From contig CAVXCI010000003.1 of NCBI GenBank assembly GCA_963760285.1, positions 620,001 through 684,000 on the forward strand: 64,000 bases of DNA, written 5' to 3'. The number at the start of each line of letters is the position of its first letter. Position 1 is the first letter of the stretch. Source of the stretch: PALSA-278 sp963760285 (GTDB lineage: Bacteria > Acidobacteriota > Terriglobia > Acidiferrales > UBA7541). Positions 45,566 through 54,850 of this stretch are shown here, piece after piece. A program made the translations under genes and the position numbers. Under the pieces are notes generated by a model that saw only the letters and a list, made by a program, of their open reading frames with translations, had not been told where the DNA came from and made no database searches.

Positions 45566-46900
45566 ATGGCCCTCCCATTCGCCAGCGTTTTCCTTCTGCT
45601 GCTCGCATCGGGAGTAACCTTTCCCGCGGCGCGTCCCGGCTCCGCGGCCACGCAACAACCTGCTCCTCCCGCGAATTCCCAGAAAAAAACGCCTCCGGAT
45701 GCCGCTGCTCAGGAACGGGAAGCCGAGGATGCTCTCGAGAAAGCGGTCACTGACGCGGGCAATGATCGGGCGGCTCTGGTCCGCAATCTCGAACAATACC
45801 TGCAGAAATATCCCAAGGCACCGCGCATTGCCGCCGTCTATCGGGCGCTGATCGAAAACAGCCAGCAGCTCCACGATTCCGCGCACGCTCTGGAGTATGC
45901 CGAGAAACTTATCGCCATCCAGCCGGACAATACAGAAATGATGATGCTGGCCATCGGCCTTCTGGAGAAGCAGGGCGACGACGCCAGCCTTACCCGCGCC
46001 GTGGACTATATCAATCGCGTTCTCGACCGCACTGAGAAACTGCTCCCCGACGACCGGCCGGAGCGCCAATCACTCGCCGACTGGCGCGACCAGCGGAAGC
46101 GCCTTCTGGTGGCGCTTTACATGATTCGCGGGCGCATCGGAATGGAGCAGAAGAATTTCCCTGCCGCCATGCAGGATCTCTCCCACAGCTTTCAAATTAC
46201 GCCGAACGCCGCCGCGGCAGAAAAACTGGGCGAAATTGCCGAGATGCAGCATCGCCTTCCCGACGCCATCGAATATTATGCGGACGCTTTCGCGCTTCCC
46301 GAAGATGGCCCTGGTGGGACCGTGGAGCACAAGCTCGTTCGGAAAAACCTTGGCAATGTATGGCGCCAGGTTCACGGAACAGACGCCGGACTGGGCGATC
46401 TTGTGCTCGCCACTTATGACCGCTTCGCGGCATCTTCTACAGCCGCACCCGCGCCGTCTTCGCCGAATCGCAACGCCAGGGATCTCTATGCTTATGTCTT
46501 GCGCCAATTGGACGGCAAGCCGTTTCCGCTGGCGCCGCTTCGCGGAAAGGTTCTGGTCCTCAATTTCTGGGCAACGTGGTGCGGCCCCTGCCGCGAACTG
46601 GAGCCCTTCGTCGCGCAACTGGCGGAGCACTATGCGTCCTCTCCCGATGTTTCCGTATTTGCCGTGAACGTGGATGAAGACCAAAGCCGCGTGCCGGATT
46701 TCGTGCAGCGCGAGAAAATAAAGGTTCCTGTTTTGTTTTCCGATGGCCTGGAAGAGTTTCTAAACGTGAACTCCATCCCTCTGGTGCTGGTCCTGGATCG
46801 CAACGGGCGCATTGTGTATAGCGCGGTGGGCGCGGATGAAGGTGATTTTGTGCAGCGGGTCAGTGCCGCCGTGGATGGAGCGCTGAAGCCCGCCACGTAG
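45566..46900 (+). CDS. Exported TPR-thioredoxin (TlpA/ResA-like) fusion protein
   Basis: A 444-aa exported protein. GGAGG five bases upstream selects ATG 45566; the signal peptide follows (ALPFASVFLLLLASGV). Residues about 55-300 are helical TPR-like repeats (AALVRNLEQYLQKYPKAPRI; HALEYAEKLIAIQPDNTEMM; NFPAAMQDLSHSFQITPNAA). The C-terminal 130 residues are a thioredoxin domain with VLNFWATWCGPCRELEPFVA (redox-active Cys pair), AVNVDEDQS and the cis-Pro segment NSIPLVLVLDRNGRIV. TlpA/ResA-like proteins act as thiol-disulfide reductases in the periplasm; the TPR part may recruit client proteins. No cytochrome-maturation gene is nearby. Confidence 0.85.
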   Translation: MALPFASVFLLLLASGVTFPAARPGSAATQQPAPPANSQKKTPPDAAAQEREAEDALEKAVTDAGNDRAALVRNLEQYLQKYPKAPRIAAVYRALIENSQQLHDSAHALEYAEKLIAIQPDNTEMMMLAIGLLEKQGDDASLTRAVDYINRVLDRTEKLLPDDRPERQSLADWRDQRKRLLVALYMIRGRIGMEQKNFPAAMQDLSHSFQITPNAAAAEKLGEIAEMQHRLPDAIEYYADAFALPEDGPGGTVEHKLVRKNLGNVWRQVHGTDAGLGDLVLATYDRFAASSTAAPAPSSPNRNARDLYAYVLRQLDGKPFPLAPLRGKVLVLNFWATWCGPCRELEPFVAQLAEHYASSPDVSVFAVNVDEDQSRVPDFVQREKIKVPVLFSDGLEEFLNVNSIPLVLVLDRNGRIVYSAVGADEGDFVQRVSAAVDGALKPAT

Positions 46901-46936
46901 TTTCGTCGATGCCCGGCTCTGTTTTTTGTCCCGTTG

Positions 46937-47866
46937 CTACTTCGCGGCACGCATTATTTTTGTGCCGCCGGCTTCCGCCAGCGCCACAATGGTGTTCACG
47001 TGAATTCGCGCGGTGTCTTCCACGCGCCGCGCATAACCTCCCGCCAGCGCCACTGCCACGGGTACTCCATGCCGCTGCGCGTGATTGAATACCAACGCGT
47101 CGCGCTGCTTCAGGCCCTCCATGGATAGCGCCAGACCGCCGAGCTGGTCCTCGCGATAGGGATCTGCGCCCGCCACATAGAAAACCAGGTCCGCTCCAAA
47201 ATGTTCGAACGCGGCGCGCAAATGCCGCTCCAGAATCGCCAGATAATCTTCATCGCCCGTGCCTTCCGGCAGGTTCACGTCTACGTTCGATTTTAACTTC
47301 GGTTCCGGATAAATATTCTCCTGGTGCAGTGACATGGTGAACACGCTGTCGTCCCCGGCGAATATCGCCGCCGTCCCGTTGCCCTGATGGACGTCCGTAT
47401 CCACCACCATGGCCGTGCGAATCCCGCCGCTGGCCTGCAAATGGCGAATGGCGATGGCGACATCATTTAACACGCAGAAACCTTCTCCATGGTCCGGACA
47501 GGCGTGGTGAAATCCTCCGCCGAGGTTTGCAGCCCATCCGCCGGAGACCGCGTTCTGCCCCGCCAGAATGGAACCGCCAGTGGCCAGCCGGAACGCCCGG
47601 AGCGTTGCGGCATTGAAGGGAATTTCCATGCGCGTGCGCTCTTCGATGGTCAATTCGCCGGTCTTCAATTTCTCCAGATAATCGCGCGTGTGCGCCCGCA
47701 GAATCTCTTCATCCGCCGCGGGATTCGGCGTCAGAAAATCCGTCTCATCGGCAATGCCTTCGCTCAGCAGCGCTTCCCGCACCAGCCGGTATTTCTGTGA
47801 TGGAAAAACGTGCGCGTGGAGACGCAGGTCGTAATCCGGGTGGTAGATCAGTTTGCAGGGCAGCAT
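46937..47866 (-). CDS. Histone deacetylase-family (acetylpolyamine/AcuC-like) hydrolase
   Basis: Zinc-dependent deacetylase, 309 aa from ATG 47866; the open frame extends to 47968 but the family match starts with LIYHPDYDLRLHAHVFPSQK. Zinc-site and catalytic motifs are present: GGGFHHACPDHGEGFCVLND (His120, His121) and VVDTDVHQGNGTAAIF (Asp156, Asp158, His160). The late Tyr region is ALAGGYARRVEDT. In bacteria such enzymes deacetylate acetylpolyamines or acetyl-CoA synthetase, or have unknown small-molecule substrates. It is the last gene of the larC-metG-tatD-polyprenyl-synthase run, 247 bases after the previous gene. Confidence 0.88.
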   Translation of the reverse strand: MLPCKLIYHPDYDLRLHAHVFPSQKYRLVREALLSEGIADETDFLTPNPAADEEILRAHTRDYLEKLKTGELTIEERTRMEIPFNAATLRAFRLATGGSILAGQNAVSGGWAANLGGGFHHACPDHGEGFCVLNDVAIAIRHLQASGGIRTAMVVDTDVHQGNGTAAIFAGDDSVFTMSLHQENIYPEPKLKSNVDVNLPEGTGDEDYLAILERHLRAAFEHFGADLVFYVAGADPYREDQLGGLALSMEGLKQRDALVFNHAQRHGVPVAVALAGGYARRVEDTARIHVNTIVALAEAGGTKIMRAAK

Positions 47867-48113
47867 CCATCGCAGTGTAGCGAAACCCCGACTTGTGGCA
47901 AAACGGCCAGACCGGCGCGGCGCTATTTCAATCTGCCACTCCGCGATGGAATGCCACCGCCGCCACAAGCACGGGTGGCGAGCTTATTTTGACAACCTGC
48001 AACTCCCTGCCACTTTCATGGCTGAAGTTGATTGTTGCGAAAACAGTCAGATTTCACCGCGGCGGGAAACAACGGAGTGACGGCCTGATTGCGCGGAAGA
48101 ATATCGAATGCGT

Positions 48114-49064
48114 TTAGCTCTCGCGTTCCAAAATGAAATCCGGCAACATCGTCAGCGCGCGAGAGTATTCCGACGGCCGCCAGCCATCCAGCGAGGCCTT
48201 GGACCTGGCCGCATATTGCAACGCCAGAAGCCTCGCGCGTTCCAGCGCGCCTGTTTCCGCCACCAGCGAGGTGATCTCTTCGGGCCTCACGGTATGGAAT
48301 CCTTTTTCTTCCAGAACTTTCGCCACCAGTTTGCGCCCCTGCGTGTTGCCGTTCTGCATGGCGTAAATCAGCGGCAGAGTTACTTTGCCTTCTTTCAGAT
48401 CGCTCAGAACTGGTTTGCCGAGCTTTTCATAAGAGGCGGTGAAATCCAGCAGATCGTCCACCAACTGAAACGCCAGTCCCGCGTACAATCCATACTCCGC
48501 CAGCGATTCCTCCTCATCCCGGCTCACGCCGCCCAGAATTCCACCCAGCCGCGCACAACCACTGAAGAGGCAGGCGGTCTTGCGATAGGACAATTCCGTG
48601 GCTTCTTCTTCGGTCAGGTCGATGCGCCCCAGCCCGTCCAACTCCAGCAGTTCCCCTTCCACCATTTTCTGCGTCAGATCAATCAGGACATCCAGAACGG
48701 AAAACTTTCGCTCCTGCAATGCCATTTCAAATGCCTGCATATACAGCCAGTCACCCGCCAGCACGCTCATCTGGTTGCCCCAGCGGGCATTGGCGCTGGG
48801 ACGCCCGCGCCGCGTGTTCGCGCTGTCTATCACATCATCGTGAATCAATGTGGCGCTGTGAATCAGTTCCACCACCGCGCCCAGCCGCACTGCGGAATCG
48901 CCCGCATAGCCGCAACTGCGCGCGGCAAGCAGCAGCAGCGCGGGCCGCAGGCGCTTGCCCCCGCCCTCGCGCAGGTAGGCGCCGATTTCCGCCACCGGCT
49001 GAATGCCGGAAGCTGACTGCGCGGCAATTTCCTGCTCCACGCGCGCCAAGTCGCCCCGCACCAA
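48114..49064 (-). CDS. ispB: Polyprenyl diphosphate synthase (octaprenyl/heptaprenyl type)
   Basis: Trans-prenyltransferase making the quinone side chain. The 316-aa protein has the first Asp-rich motif LIHDDVIDSANTRRGRPSAN (DDxxD at 76-80) and the second FQLVDDLLDFTASYEKLGKP, with GKRLRPALLLLAARSCGYAG before them. The open frame carries further in-frame codons upstream (VKEIFEL), so the true start may lie beyond 49064, but no ATG or GTG is found there; TTG 49064 is used. Chain length cannot be read reliably. It lies 45 bases after tatD. Confidence 0.92.
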   Translation of the reverse strand: MVRGDLARVEQEIAAQSASGIQPVAEIGAYLREGGGKRLRPALLLLAARSCGYAGDSAVRLGAVVELIHSATLIHDDVIDSANTRRGRPSANARWGNQMSVLAGDWLYMQAFEMALQERKFSVLDVLIDLTQKMVEGELLELDGLGRIDLTEEEATELSYRKTACLFSGCARLGGILGGVSRDEEESLAEYGLYAGLAFQLVDDLLDFTASYEKLGKPVLSDLKEGKVTLPLIYAMQNGNTQGRKLVAKVLEEKGFHTVRPEEITSLVAETGALERARLLALQYAARSKASLDGWRPSEYSRALTMLPDFILERES

Positions 49065-49109
49065 CTCAAAAATCTCTTTTACCGTTAGAAGGGAGATAAT
49101 CTTCCTCGT

Positions 49110-49916
49110 TCACACTTTCCGGTCCACCTGCAACCCCGCCGTCCTCGGGAAAAATCGCCTAAAATTGGCGCTGGTCGCCCACGCGACTTCATCTGCCGCC
49201 AAGTTTCTCACACTCCCCAGCATACGCGCCACTTCCGCCACGTTGGCGGGCTCGTTTCGCTTGCCGCGAAGCTTCTGCGGCGCCAGAAACGGTGAATCCG
49301 TCTCAATCAACAGAGAATCCAGCGGCAGGCGCGCCGCCACATCTCGAAGGGGCTGGTTTTTCGGATAAGTCACGTTCGCCGCGAACGATATCATGAATCC
49401 CATCTCCAGGCCGCGCCGCGCATCCTCGTCTCCCGCGCTGAAACAGTGGAGAATTCCTCCCAAGCCAGCGCTTTTCCAGTCCTGCTCCAAAATGTTAAGG
49501 CAGTCTTCCCACGCATCGCGGCAGTGAATGACCACCGGCAGTCTTGCGGCGCGGGCAATTTCCAGTTGCCGGCGAAACACTTGTGCCTGCACGTCTCGCG
49601 GTGAGTGATCGTAGAAATAGTCCAGCCCCATTTCCCCCAGCGCGATCACCCGCGGATGCCGCGCCAGCCGCTCCATCTCCGCAAAATGCGCTTCCGTCGC
49701 CAGCCGGGCTTCATGCGGATGAATTCCCGTGCTGGCAAAAATCCAGTCGTGCTGCTCAGCGTAAGGAATCGCAGCGCGAAGATGATCCGGGCCGTCGCCG
49801 ATTCCGATCGCCAGCAGCGTTCCCACCCCCGCCCGCCGCGCGCGATCCAGCATTTCCGCGCGGTCGGCGTCAAATTGCGAGCCGTCAATATGCGCGTGCG
49901 AATCTATCAAATCCAC
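49110..49916 (-). CDS. tatD: TatD-family metal-dependent DNase
   Basis: TIM-barrel metal-dependent hydrolase, a 3'-5' exonuclease in E. coli. The 268-aa protein starts with GTG at 49916. Metal ligands appear in order: LIDSHAHIDGSQFDADR (HxH), the conserved ALGEMGLDYFYDHSPRDVQ (Glu), PVVIHCRDAWEDCLNIL (His), ILHCFSAGDEDARRG (His), and LLIETDSPFLAPQKLRGKRN (Asp). The length is typical. It lies 27 bases after metG, in the metG-tatD arrangement seen in many bacteria. Confidence 0.95.
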   Translation of the reverse strand: MDLIDSHAHIDGSQFDADRAEMLDRARRAGVGTLLAIGIGDGPDHLRAAIPYAEQHDWIFASTGIHPHEARLATEAHFAEMERLARHPRVIALGEMGLDYFYDHSPRDVQAQVFRRQLEIARAARLPVVIHCRDAWEDCLNILEQDWKSAGLGGILHCFSAGDEDARRGLEMGFMISFAANVTYPKNQPLRDVAARLPLDSLLIETDSPFLAPQKLRGKRNEPANVAEVARMLGSVRNLAADEVAWATSANFRRFFPRTAGLQVDRKV

Positions 49917-49943
49917 GAATGGAATCCCTCGCCGGGGGCCCGG

Positions 49944-51998
49944 CTACTTCAGCCGCGTTCCCGCCGGCACTTCCTCGCCAAACGTACAAAGCACCGGACG
50001 GCCTTCCGGTCCAATGGACGCGGCCAGAATCATTCCGCTGGACTCCACGCCGCGTAACTTCCGCGGGGCAAGGTTGACCACCACCACCACGCGTTTGCCG
50101 ACAATTTCTTCCGGCTTGTATGCTTCTGCAATTCCCGCCACCACCTGCCGCACCTCGGCGCCGATATCCACCATCACGCGCAGAAGTTTGTCCGCGCCGG
50201 CCACGCGCTCGGCGGACTGCACCACGCCCACGCGCATTTCTACTTTGGTGAAATCGTCAATTCCGATTCTCACCGGCCCTGCCGGCGCCGCTGGAGCGCT
50301 TGGCGCTGCCGCCTGCCCCGCTCCCGCAGTCGTCCCCGCGGACGCGGGAATTACCGCAGTTTTCTCCGCGCCCGCTTCTGCCGGCGCGGCACCCGGTTTT
50401 TTTGCATTACTGATTTCCTGTTCCATGGCTTCCATCCTTTCGAAGGCTTCGTCCTTATCCACCCGTGGAAACAACCCTTCCGACCGGCTCACCACGCTGC
50501 CCGGGCGCAGCCCGCCCCACCGCAATTGATCCATGCGCTGGTCGGCGACTTTTCCGGCTTGCCCCAGTTGCTCCCAAATCTTCTGCGCCGTCGTGGGCAT
50601 TACGGGATAGGTGAGAATCGCCAGCACGCGCAGCGTTTCCGCCGCGTCATACAGCACATTCGCCAGTTCGTCGCGTCCTTCCGGCTGGCCCGCCAGTTCC
50701 CACGGCTTGCTGTCCGTCAGACGCTTGTCAATCACGGCAATGAGCGCCCAGATCTCTTCCAGCGCCGTGCTGAACGCCAGCGACTCATATGCCGCCAGGG
50801 CCGCCGTAATCGTTTCCGCCGCCCTTTCCGGCACCAGCGTTGATGAACCCCCGCCGCGAGCCGCGGGTACCGCGCCGTCACAATATTTCTCGATCATGGC
50901 CAGCGTACGGCTGGCCAGATTTCCAAGTCCGTTCGCCAGGTCCGCGTTGTAGCGCCGCAACAGCGATTCGCGCGAATAATTCCCATCGCCGCCAAAAACC
51001 ATTTCCCGCAGGAGAAAATAGCGCAACGCATCCGTCCCCAGCACGCGCGCCGCGGGCTGCGGATGCTGCATATTTCCCCGCGACTTGGACATTTTTTCCT
51101 CGTTGAACAGCCACCACCCGTGCGCAAAAATCCGCTTGGGCAGCGGCTCTTCCGCGGCCATCAGGAACGCCGGCCAGTAGACCGCGTGGAATCGCAAAAT
51201 TTCCTTGCCGATCAAATGCAGGTCCGCCGGCCAATATCGTTCCCACTGCAATTCGTCGTCGCCGTACCCGATTCCGGTCATGTAACTGGTCAGCGCGTCG
51301 TACCACACATAGAACACGTGCTTTTCGTCATCCGGCCAGGGGATGCCCCATTTCACCGACGTGCGGCTTACGGATAAATCCCGCAGACCGCCGCGCACAA
51401 ACGCCAGCACTTCATTTCTCCGCGCTTCCGGCTGGATGAAATCCGGCTGCTCCTCGTATAACTTCAGCAGCCGCTCTTGAAACGCCGAGAGCTTGAAATA
51501 GTAATTTTCCTCGCGCACTTTCTCCGTAGGACGCTGGCATTCCGGGCACAAACCGCCCGGCAGCGGCTCATCCACGTACATTTCGTCCTGGATGCAGTAC
51601 AATCCCTCATAAAATCCCTTGTAAACAAAACCCTTGTCGCGGGCCTGTTCCAGCAGCCGCCGCACCGCCCATTCGTGACGCTGCTCGGTGGTGCGCACGA
51701 AGCGGTCAATCTGCAAGCCCAGTTCGCTCCACAAACGCCGGTAGTCCGCGGAGATTTCATCGGCATACGCTTGCGGGGTAACGCCCGCTGCTTTTGCCGC
51801 TCGCTCCACTTTTTGTCCGTGCTCGTCGGTCCCCGTCAGCAATACCACGTCGTAGCCGCGCATCCGCTTGTAGCGCGCGATGGTGTCCGCCACCACCGTG
51901 GTGTAGGTATGCCCCATGTGCGGCCGCGCGTTTACGTAATAAATCGGCGTGGTCAGATAGAATTTTGGCCGAGCTTCCTGATTCATCTCTGTTCCCAT
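49944..51998 (-). CDS. metG: Methionyl-tRNA synthetase
   Basis: Charges tRNA-Met, including the initiator tRNA encoded at 62.6 kb. Start ATG 51998 overlaps the larC stop (TGATG), giving 684 aa; the long open frame upstream is antisense-like sequence. Motifs: TTPIYYVNARPHMGHTYTTV (HMGH variant of HIGH), LLTGTDEHGQKVERAAKAAG, a partial zinc knuckle CPECQRPTEKVREENYYFKL, and KMSKSRGN. An anticodon-binding helical domain follows; then an Ala/Pro-rich linker and a C-terminal tRNA-binding (EMAP-II-like) domain, DDFTKVEMRVGVVQSAERV to the end. Intact. Confidence 0.96.
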   Translation of the reverse strand: MGTEMNQEARPKFYLTTPIYYVNARPHMGHTYTTVVADTIARYKRMRGYDVVLLTGTDEHGQKVERAAKAAGVTPQAYADEISADYRRLWSELGLQIDRFVRTTEQRHEWAVRRLLEQARDKGFVYKGFYEGLYCIQDEMYVDEPLPGGLCPECQRPTEKVREENYYFKLSAFQERLLKLYEEQPDFIQPEARRNEVLAFVRGGLRDLSVSRTSVKWGIPWPDDEKHVFYVWYDALTSYMTGIGYGDDELQWERYWPADLHLIGKEILRFHAVYWPAFLMAAEEPLPKRIFAHGWWLFNEEKMSKSRGNMQHPQPAARVLGTDALRYFLLREMVFGGDGNYSRESLLRRYNADLANGLGNLASRTLAMIEKYCDGAVPAARGGGSSTLVPERAAETITAALAAYESLAFSTALEEIWALIAVIDKRLTDSKPWELAGQPEGRDELANVLYDAAETLRVLAILTYPVMPTTAQKIWEQLGQAGKVADQRMDQLRWGGLRPGSVVSRSEGLFPRVDKDEAFERMEAMEQEISNAKKPGAAPAEAGAEKTAVIPASAGTTAGAGQAAAPSAPAAPAGPVRIGIDDFTKVEMRVGVVQSAERVAGADKLLRVMVDIGAEVRQVVAGIAEAYKPEEIVGKRVVVVVNLAPRKLRGVESSGMILAASIGPEGRPVLCTFGEEVPAGTRLK

Positions 51999-53188
51999 CA
52001 GCTTTTCTGCTTTTGAAAGCAGTACAGTGCCTCCGCCAACACATCTTTCAACGGCACGTTCCTCTCGATCGCGATCCGCCGGCAGTCTTCGTATTCCGGC
52101 GCGGCGTTGAACACGTTTCCGTTCTGGCGCGATAGCTTGATGCGCACTGACCCATGCGGTGTCGTCACCGTCACCATTTCCCGCGCCAGCGTCTTTCGCT
52201 GGACATCGTGCGTCCGCACCCCAATCGTCGTCGTTTCGCGCAGCACCAGTTCCGCCAGCCGTTCCCGCGCCTCGCGCTCGCAGAGCAACGTCAGCAGCAG
52301 CCCCGGCCGTCCTTTTTTCATCTGCACCGATGCGGCGAACACGTCCAGCGCCCCAGCTTCCAGCGCGCGCTCCGCAAAATATCCGTAGATCTGCGGATTC
52401 ATGTCGTCCACGTTCGCTTCCAGCATGCAAATTGGCGCATCCCATCCAGCGCCCGAAGTGGCCTCGCCGCAAGCCGCCTCGCCAACCAGCATGCGCAACA
52501 CGTTGGCTTGTTCACTGGGATCCGCGGTACCCGCGCCATAGCCGATTTTCTCGACGCGCATCGGCGGCTGCGCTCCAAATTTTGTGACCAGCGTGCTTAT
52601 GATTGCCGCGCCAGTCGGCGTCACCAGTTCCATCTCCAGGCCGCTGGAATATGTTGGCGCGCCACGCAGCAACGCCGCCGTCGCCGGCGCTGGAACCGGC
52701 AAAATTCCGTGCGCCGCTTTCACCTGACCGCCGCCCACATTCAGTGGCGAGCAGTGCAGATCTTCAATGCCCAGCAGTTCAAATCCAATGGACGCGCCCA
52801 CGATGTCCACTATGGCATCAACCGCGCCCACCTCGTGAAAGTGAATGCGCTCCACCGGCACGCCGTGGATGGACGCTTCCGCCTCGCCCAGGCGCATGAA
52901 AATGTGCGACGCGCGTTCCGCTACGCCGGGCGAGAGTCCCGCCGCCGCGATCATGCCCAGAATTTCCTGCAAGCCACGGTGATGGTGATGCTCCCCGGCT
53001 TCCACAGTCACTTTCGTCGCGCGGATGCCACGCCTTTTAGTTTCCTCCGCGCGAATCGTCCAGCCGGACACCGGCAACCGGCGCAACTGCGCTTGCAAAT
53101 GGCCGAAATCCGCCCCGGCGTCCACAATCGCGCCTAGCAGCATGTCTCCGCTGGCACCCGAAAAACAGTCCAGGTAAGCAGTTCGCAT
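51998..53188 (-). CDS. larC: Pyridinium-3,5-bisthiocarboxylate nickel insertase LarC
   Basis: CTP-dependent cyclometallase that inserts nickel into the pincer nucleotide cofactor. ATG 53188 gives 396 aa, starting RTAYLDCFSGASGDMLLGAI, the diagnostic LarC N-terminus. A His-rich stretch AGEHHHHRGLQEI follows, then IHFHEVGAVDAIVDIVGASI, GILPVPAPATAALLRGAPTY, ELVTPTGAAIISTL and the C-terminal half LEANVDDMNPQIYGYFAERA. In Lactiplantibacillus the two halves are joined by frameshifting; here they are one open frame. The metG start overlaps its stop. With larE at 43.2 kb this gives two of the three cofactor genes. Confidence 0.94.
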   Translation of the reverse strand: MRTAYLDCFSGASGDMLLGAIVDAGADFGHLQAQLRRLPVSGWTIRAEETKRRGIRATKVTVEAGEHHHHRGLQEILGMIAAAGLSPGVAERASHIFMRLGEAEASIHGVPVERIHFHEVGAVDAIVDIVGASIGFELLGIEDLHCSPLNVGGGQVKAAHGILPVPAPATAALLRGAPTYSSGLEMELVTPTGAAIISTLVTKFGAQPPMRVEKIGYGAGTADPSEQANVLRMLVGEAACGEATSGAGWDAPICMLEANVDDMNPQIYGYFAERALEAGALDVFAASVQMKKGRPGLLLTLLCEREARERLAELVLRETTTIGVRTHDVQRKTLAREMVTVTTPHGSVRIKLSRQNGNVFNAAPEYEDCRRIAIERNVPLKDVLAEALYCFQKQKS

Positions 53189-53342
53189 AGAAATCGGCGG
53201 ACCGTTCCGCCGCACATTTGGAAGTGTACCGGAAATTGGCGGAACTCGCAGACGCGGACACACCGCTTCCGCCACGGCAGTGGCTGCCGCTCGAATCAGA
53301 CTCAATCTTTATGGAATCGTGTCCCGTGCCCGGGCGTGCCTG

Positions 53343-54539
53343 TTACTTCTTCGTCCCCTGAACGCGATAAATCACGCCGTTGAGCGCGCCAGTAATTCCC
53401 GCGCACCACACGGTGATCTCCTTGCCCACCTGCTGGCTGGCGCAGGATTTCATTTCCGCGCCGGTGCTGATGTCCACGGTCCAGGTCTGGCCGCCGTCAT
53501 TGCTGAAATACATTCCGCCCACATTGGTATAGAGATTTCCACCCGCCGCCCAGCCGAATTTTGGCGTCAGGAAATAAATTTCCCGTATGGGCCACGGCCC
53601 GTCAAGCGTGCGCCCGCTCCAGGTTTGTCCGCCATCCGTGGTGGTATGTACCCAGCCTTCCACATTGGGAGAAATCTCGCCGCCACCCACCCAGCCGCTT
53701 TTGTCGTTATAGAAGAACACCGGCCCGTCGAATACCTGGTCCACCGACGGTCCGCAACTCCACACCTGTCCTCCATTGGAACTATCACAGTAAGTGATCC
53801 CCGAAGCCCGAGTGTGCAAATTTGTCAGCATGCTGAATTGGTCGCCGAACCAGCCGCCGTTGGGATCCGGCACCACTTCCGTCCAGTCCGCCGCCGTCAT
53901 TCCGCCCGTGGTAGTCCAATGCGCGGCATTGGCGGCATTCAGGTTGAGCTGGTCCATCACCACTCCGTCATTGTGGTTTGGAAAATGGATGCGATCAGAC
54001 CAGCCTGCGGTCGTCAGCACAATATCCGACGTCCAGGTCATCCCGCCGTCCGTGCTCCAGCGGAGGACACCTTCGAAATTGTTGTCGTTGAACCCGGAGA
54101 TCACCACGTATTTTGATCCCGCCGCCTGGACGCCATACCAGTAATACGGAAATCCCACGTTCAGGATCTCATTCCAGGTGTTGCCGCCGTCGGTGGTTTT
54201 CCAGACCTGTCCCAGCTCCGCGGCCGCGTAGCCGATTTCCGGCGTGGGGAACGAAATATCGTGAATGACCGCTCCGGGCAGTGTGGCCTGAAGCTGCCAG
54301 GGATTGGGACTGGGGTTCCGGGGAATGTATGCGCGCGGATTCACCGCCGCTGCGCGCTCCGCTCCAAATTCCCGGGTCTGTCCCTGCACCGGCTCGCGGC
54401 TGGAAACCTGCCGGACCACCGCTCCGCCTTGGCTCTGCCCCGCTCCCGCCGGACCTGCCACATGAGGCGCCGTCAGCGCCGCCGCGCCAGCTGCAATCAT
54501 CATTCCAATTCCCCAACCTGTCGCTCGCATCATTTTCAT
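53343..54539 (-). CDS. Secreted Asp-box (sialidase-like/YCF48-like) propeller protein
   Basis: ATG 54539 follows a strong GGGAGG site; 398 aa with a signal peptide (MRATGWGIGMMIAAGAAALT). The mature part is a beta-propeller with recurring Asp-box motifs of the form S/T-x-D-G-G-x-T-W: TTDGGNTWNEI, STDGGMTWTSD, TTDGGQTWSGR and SNDGGQTWTVD. These occur in sialidases, YCF48/HCF136 photosystem assembly factors and many extracellular proteins; an enzymatic role is not supported because no sialidase catalytic set is seen. It ends VIYRVQGTKK. It is divergent from argS. Confidence 0.8.
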   Translation of the reverse strand: MKMMRATGWGIGMMIAAGAAALTAPHVAGPAGAGQSQGGAVVRQVSSREPVQGQTREFGAERAAAVNPRAYIPRNPSPNPWQLQATLPGAVIHDISFPTPEIGYAAAELGQVWKTTDGGNTWNEILNVGFPYYWYGVQAAGSKYVVISGFNDNNFEGVLRWSTDGGMTWTSDIVLTTAGWSDRIHFPNHNDGVVMDQLNLNAANAAHWTTTGGMTAADWTEVVPDPNGGWFGDQFSMLTNLHTRASGITYCDSSNGGQVWSCGPSVDQVFDGPVFFYNDKSGWVGGGEISPNVEGWVHTTTDGGQTWSGRTLDGPWPIREIYFLTPKFGWAAGGNLYTNVGGMYFSNDGGQTWTVDISTGAEMKSCASQQVGKEITVWCAGITGALNGVIYRVQGTKK

Positions 54540-54850
54540 CCCAGGCCTCCCTTGAACTCCCATGAATATCGCGCACAAAATGCGCGCAGTTTTTCCGTGG
54601 CGTCGCTCTTGCAGCCATCCACAGCCGCGAACGGCAATTGTTATCTCTCGCGCCGTCCCGGTCAAGGCGCGAATTGGTCCGCCGCAAGAACGCACGAGGA
54701 GGGCTCTGCAAATGCTTCCGTTTGCAATTTTGGCCATTCCAGGGACAATGGTTCCTGTGAAATCCCTCTCAGATAATCATCTTCGTGGGATATCGCTGAT
54801 CCCGGAAATGGCGCACGACTCGCGTTTCGCGCGGCGACGGGCCTGAATCC
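54540..54850. other. 311-base divergent intergenic region
   Basis: Separates the Asp-box protein gene (minus) from argS (plus) and should hold both promoters. One weak plus-strand candidate is TTGCAA (54722-54727) with a 16-base spacer to GACAAT (54744-54749), each four of six to consensus, about 100 bases before argS. No hairpins or operator dyads were noticed, and no convincing gene. Confidence 0.35.

Noticed and set aside
46901..46936. Terminator with the T6 run between the TPR-thioredoxin and HDAC-like genes
   Set aside because: No stem precedes the T-run on the plus strand.
51998..53188. Programmed frameshift in larC
   Set aside because: Known in some Firmicutes, but this larC is one continuous frame through both halves.
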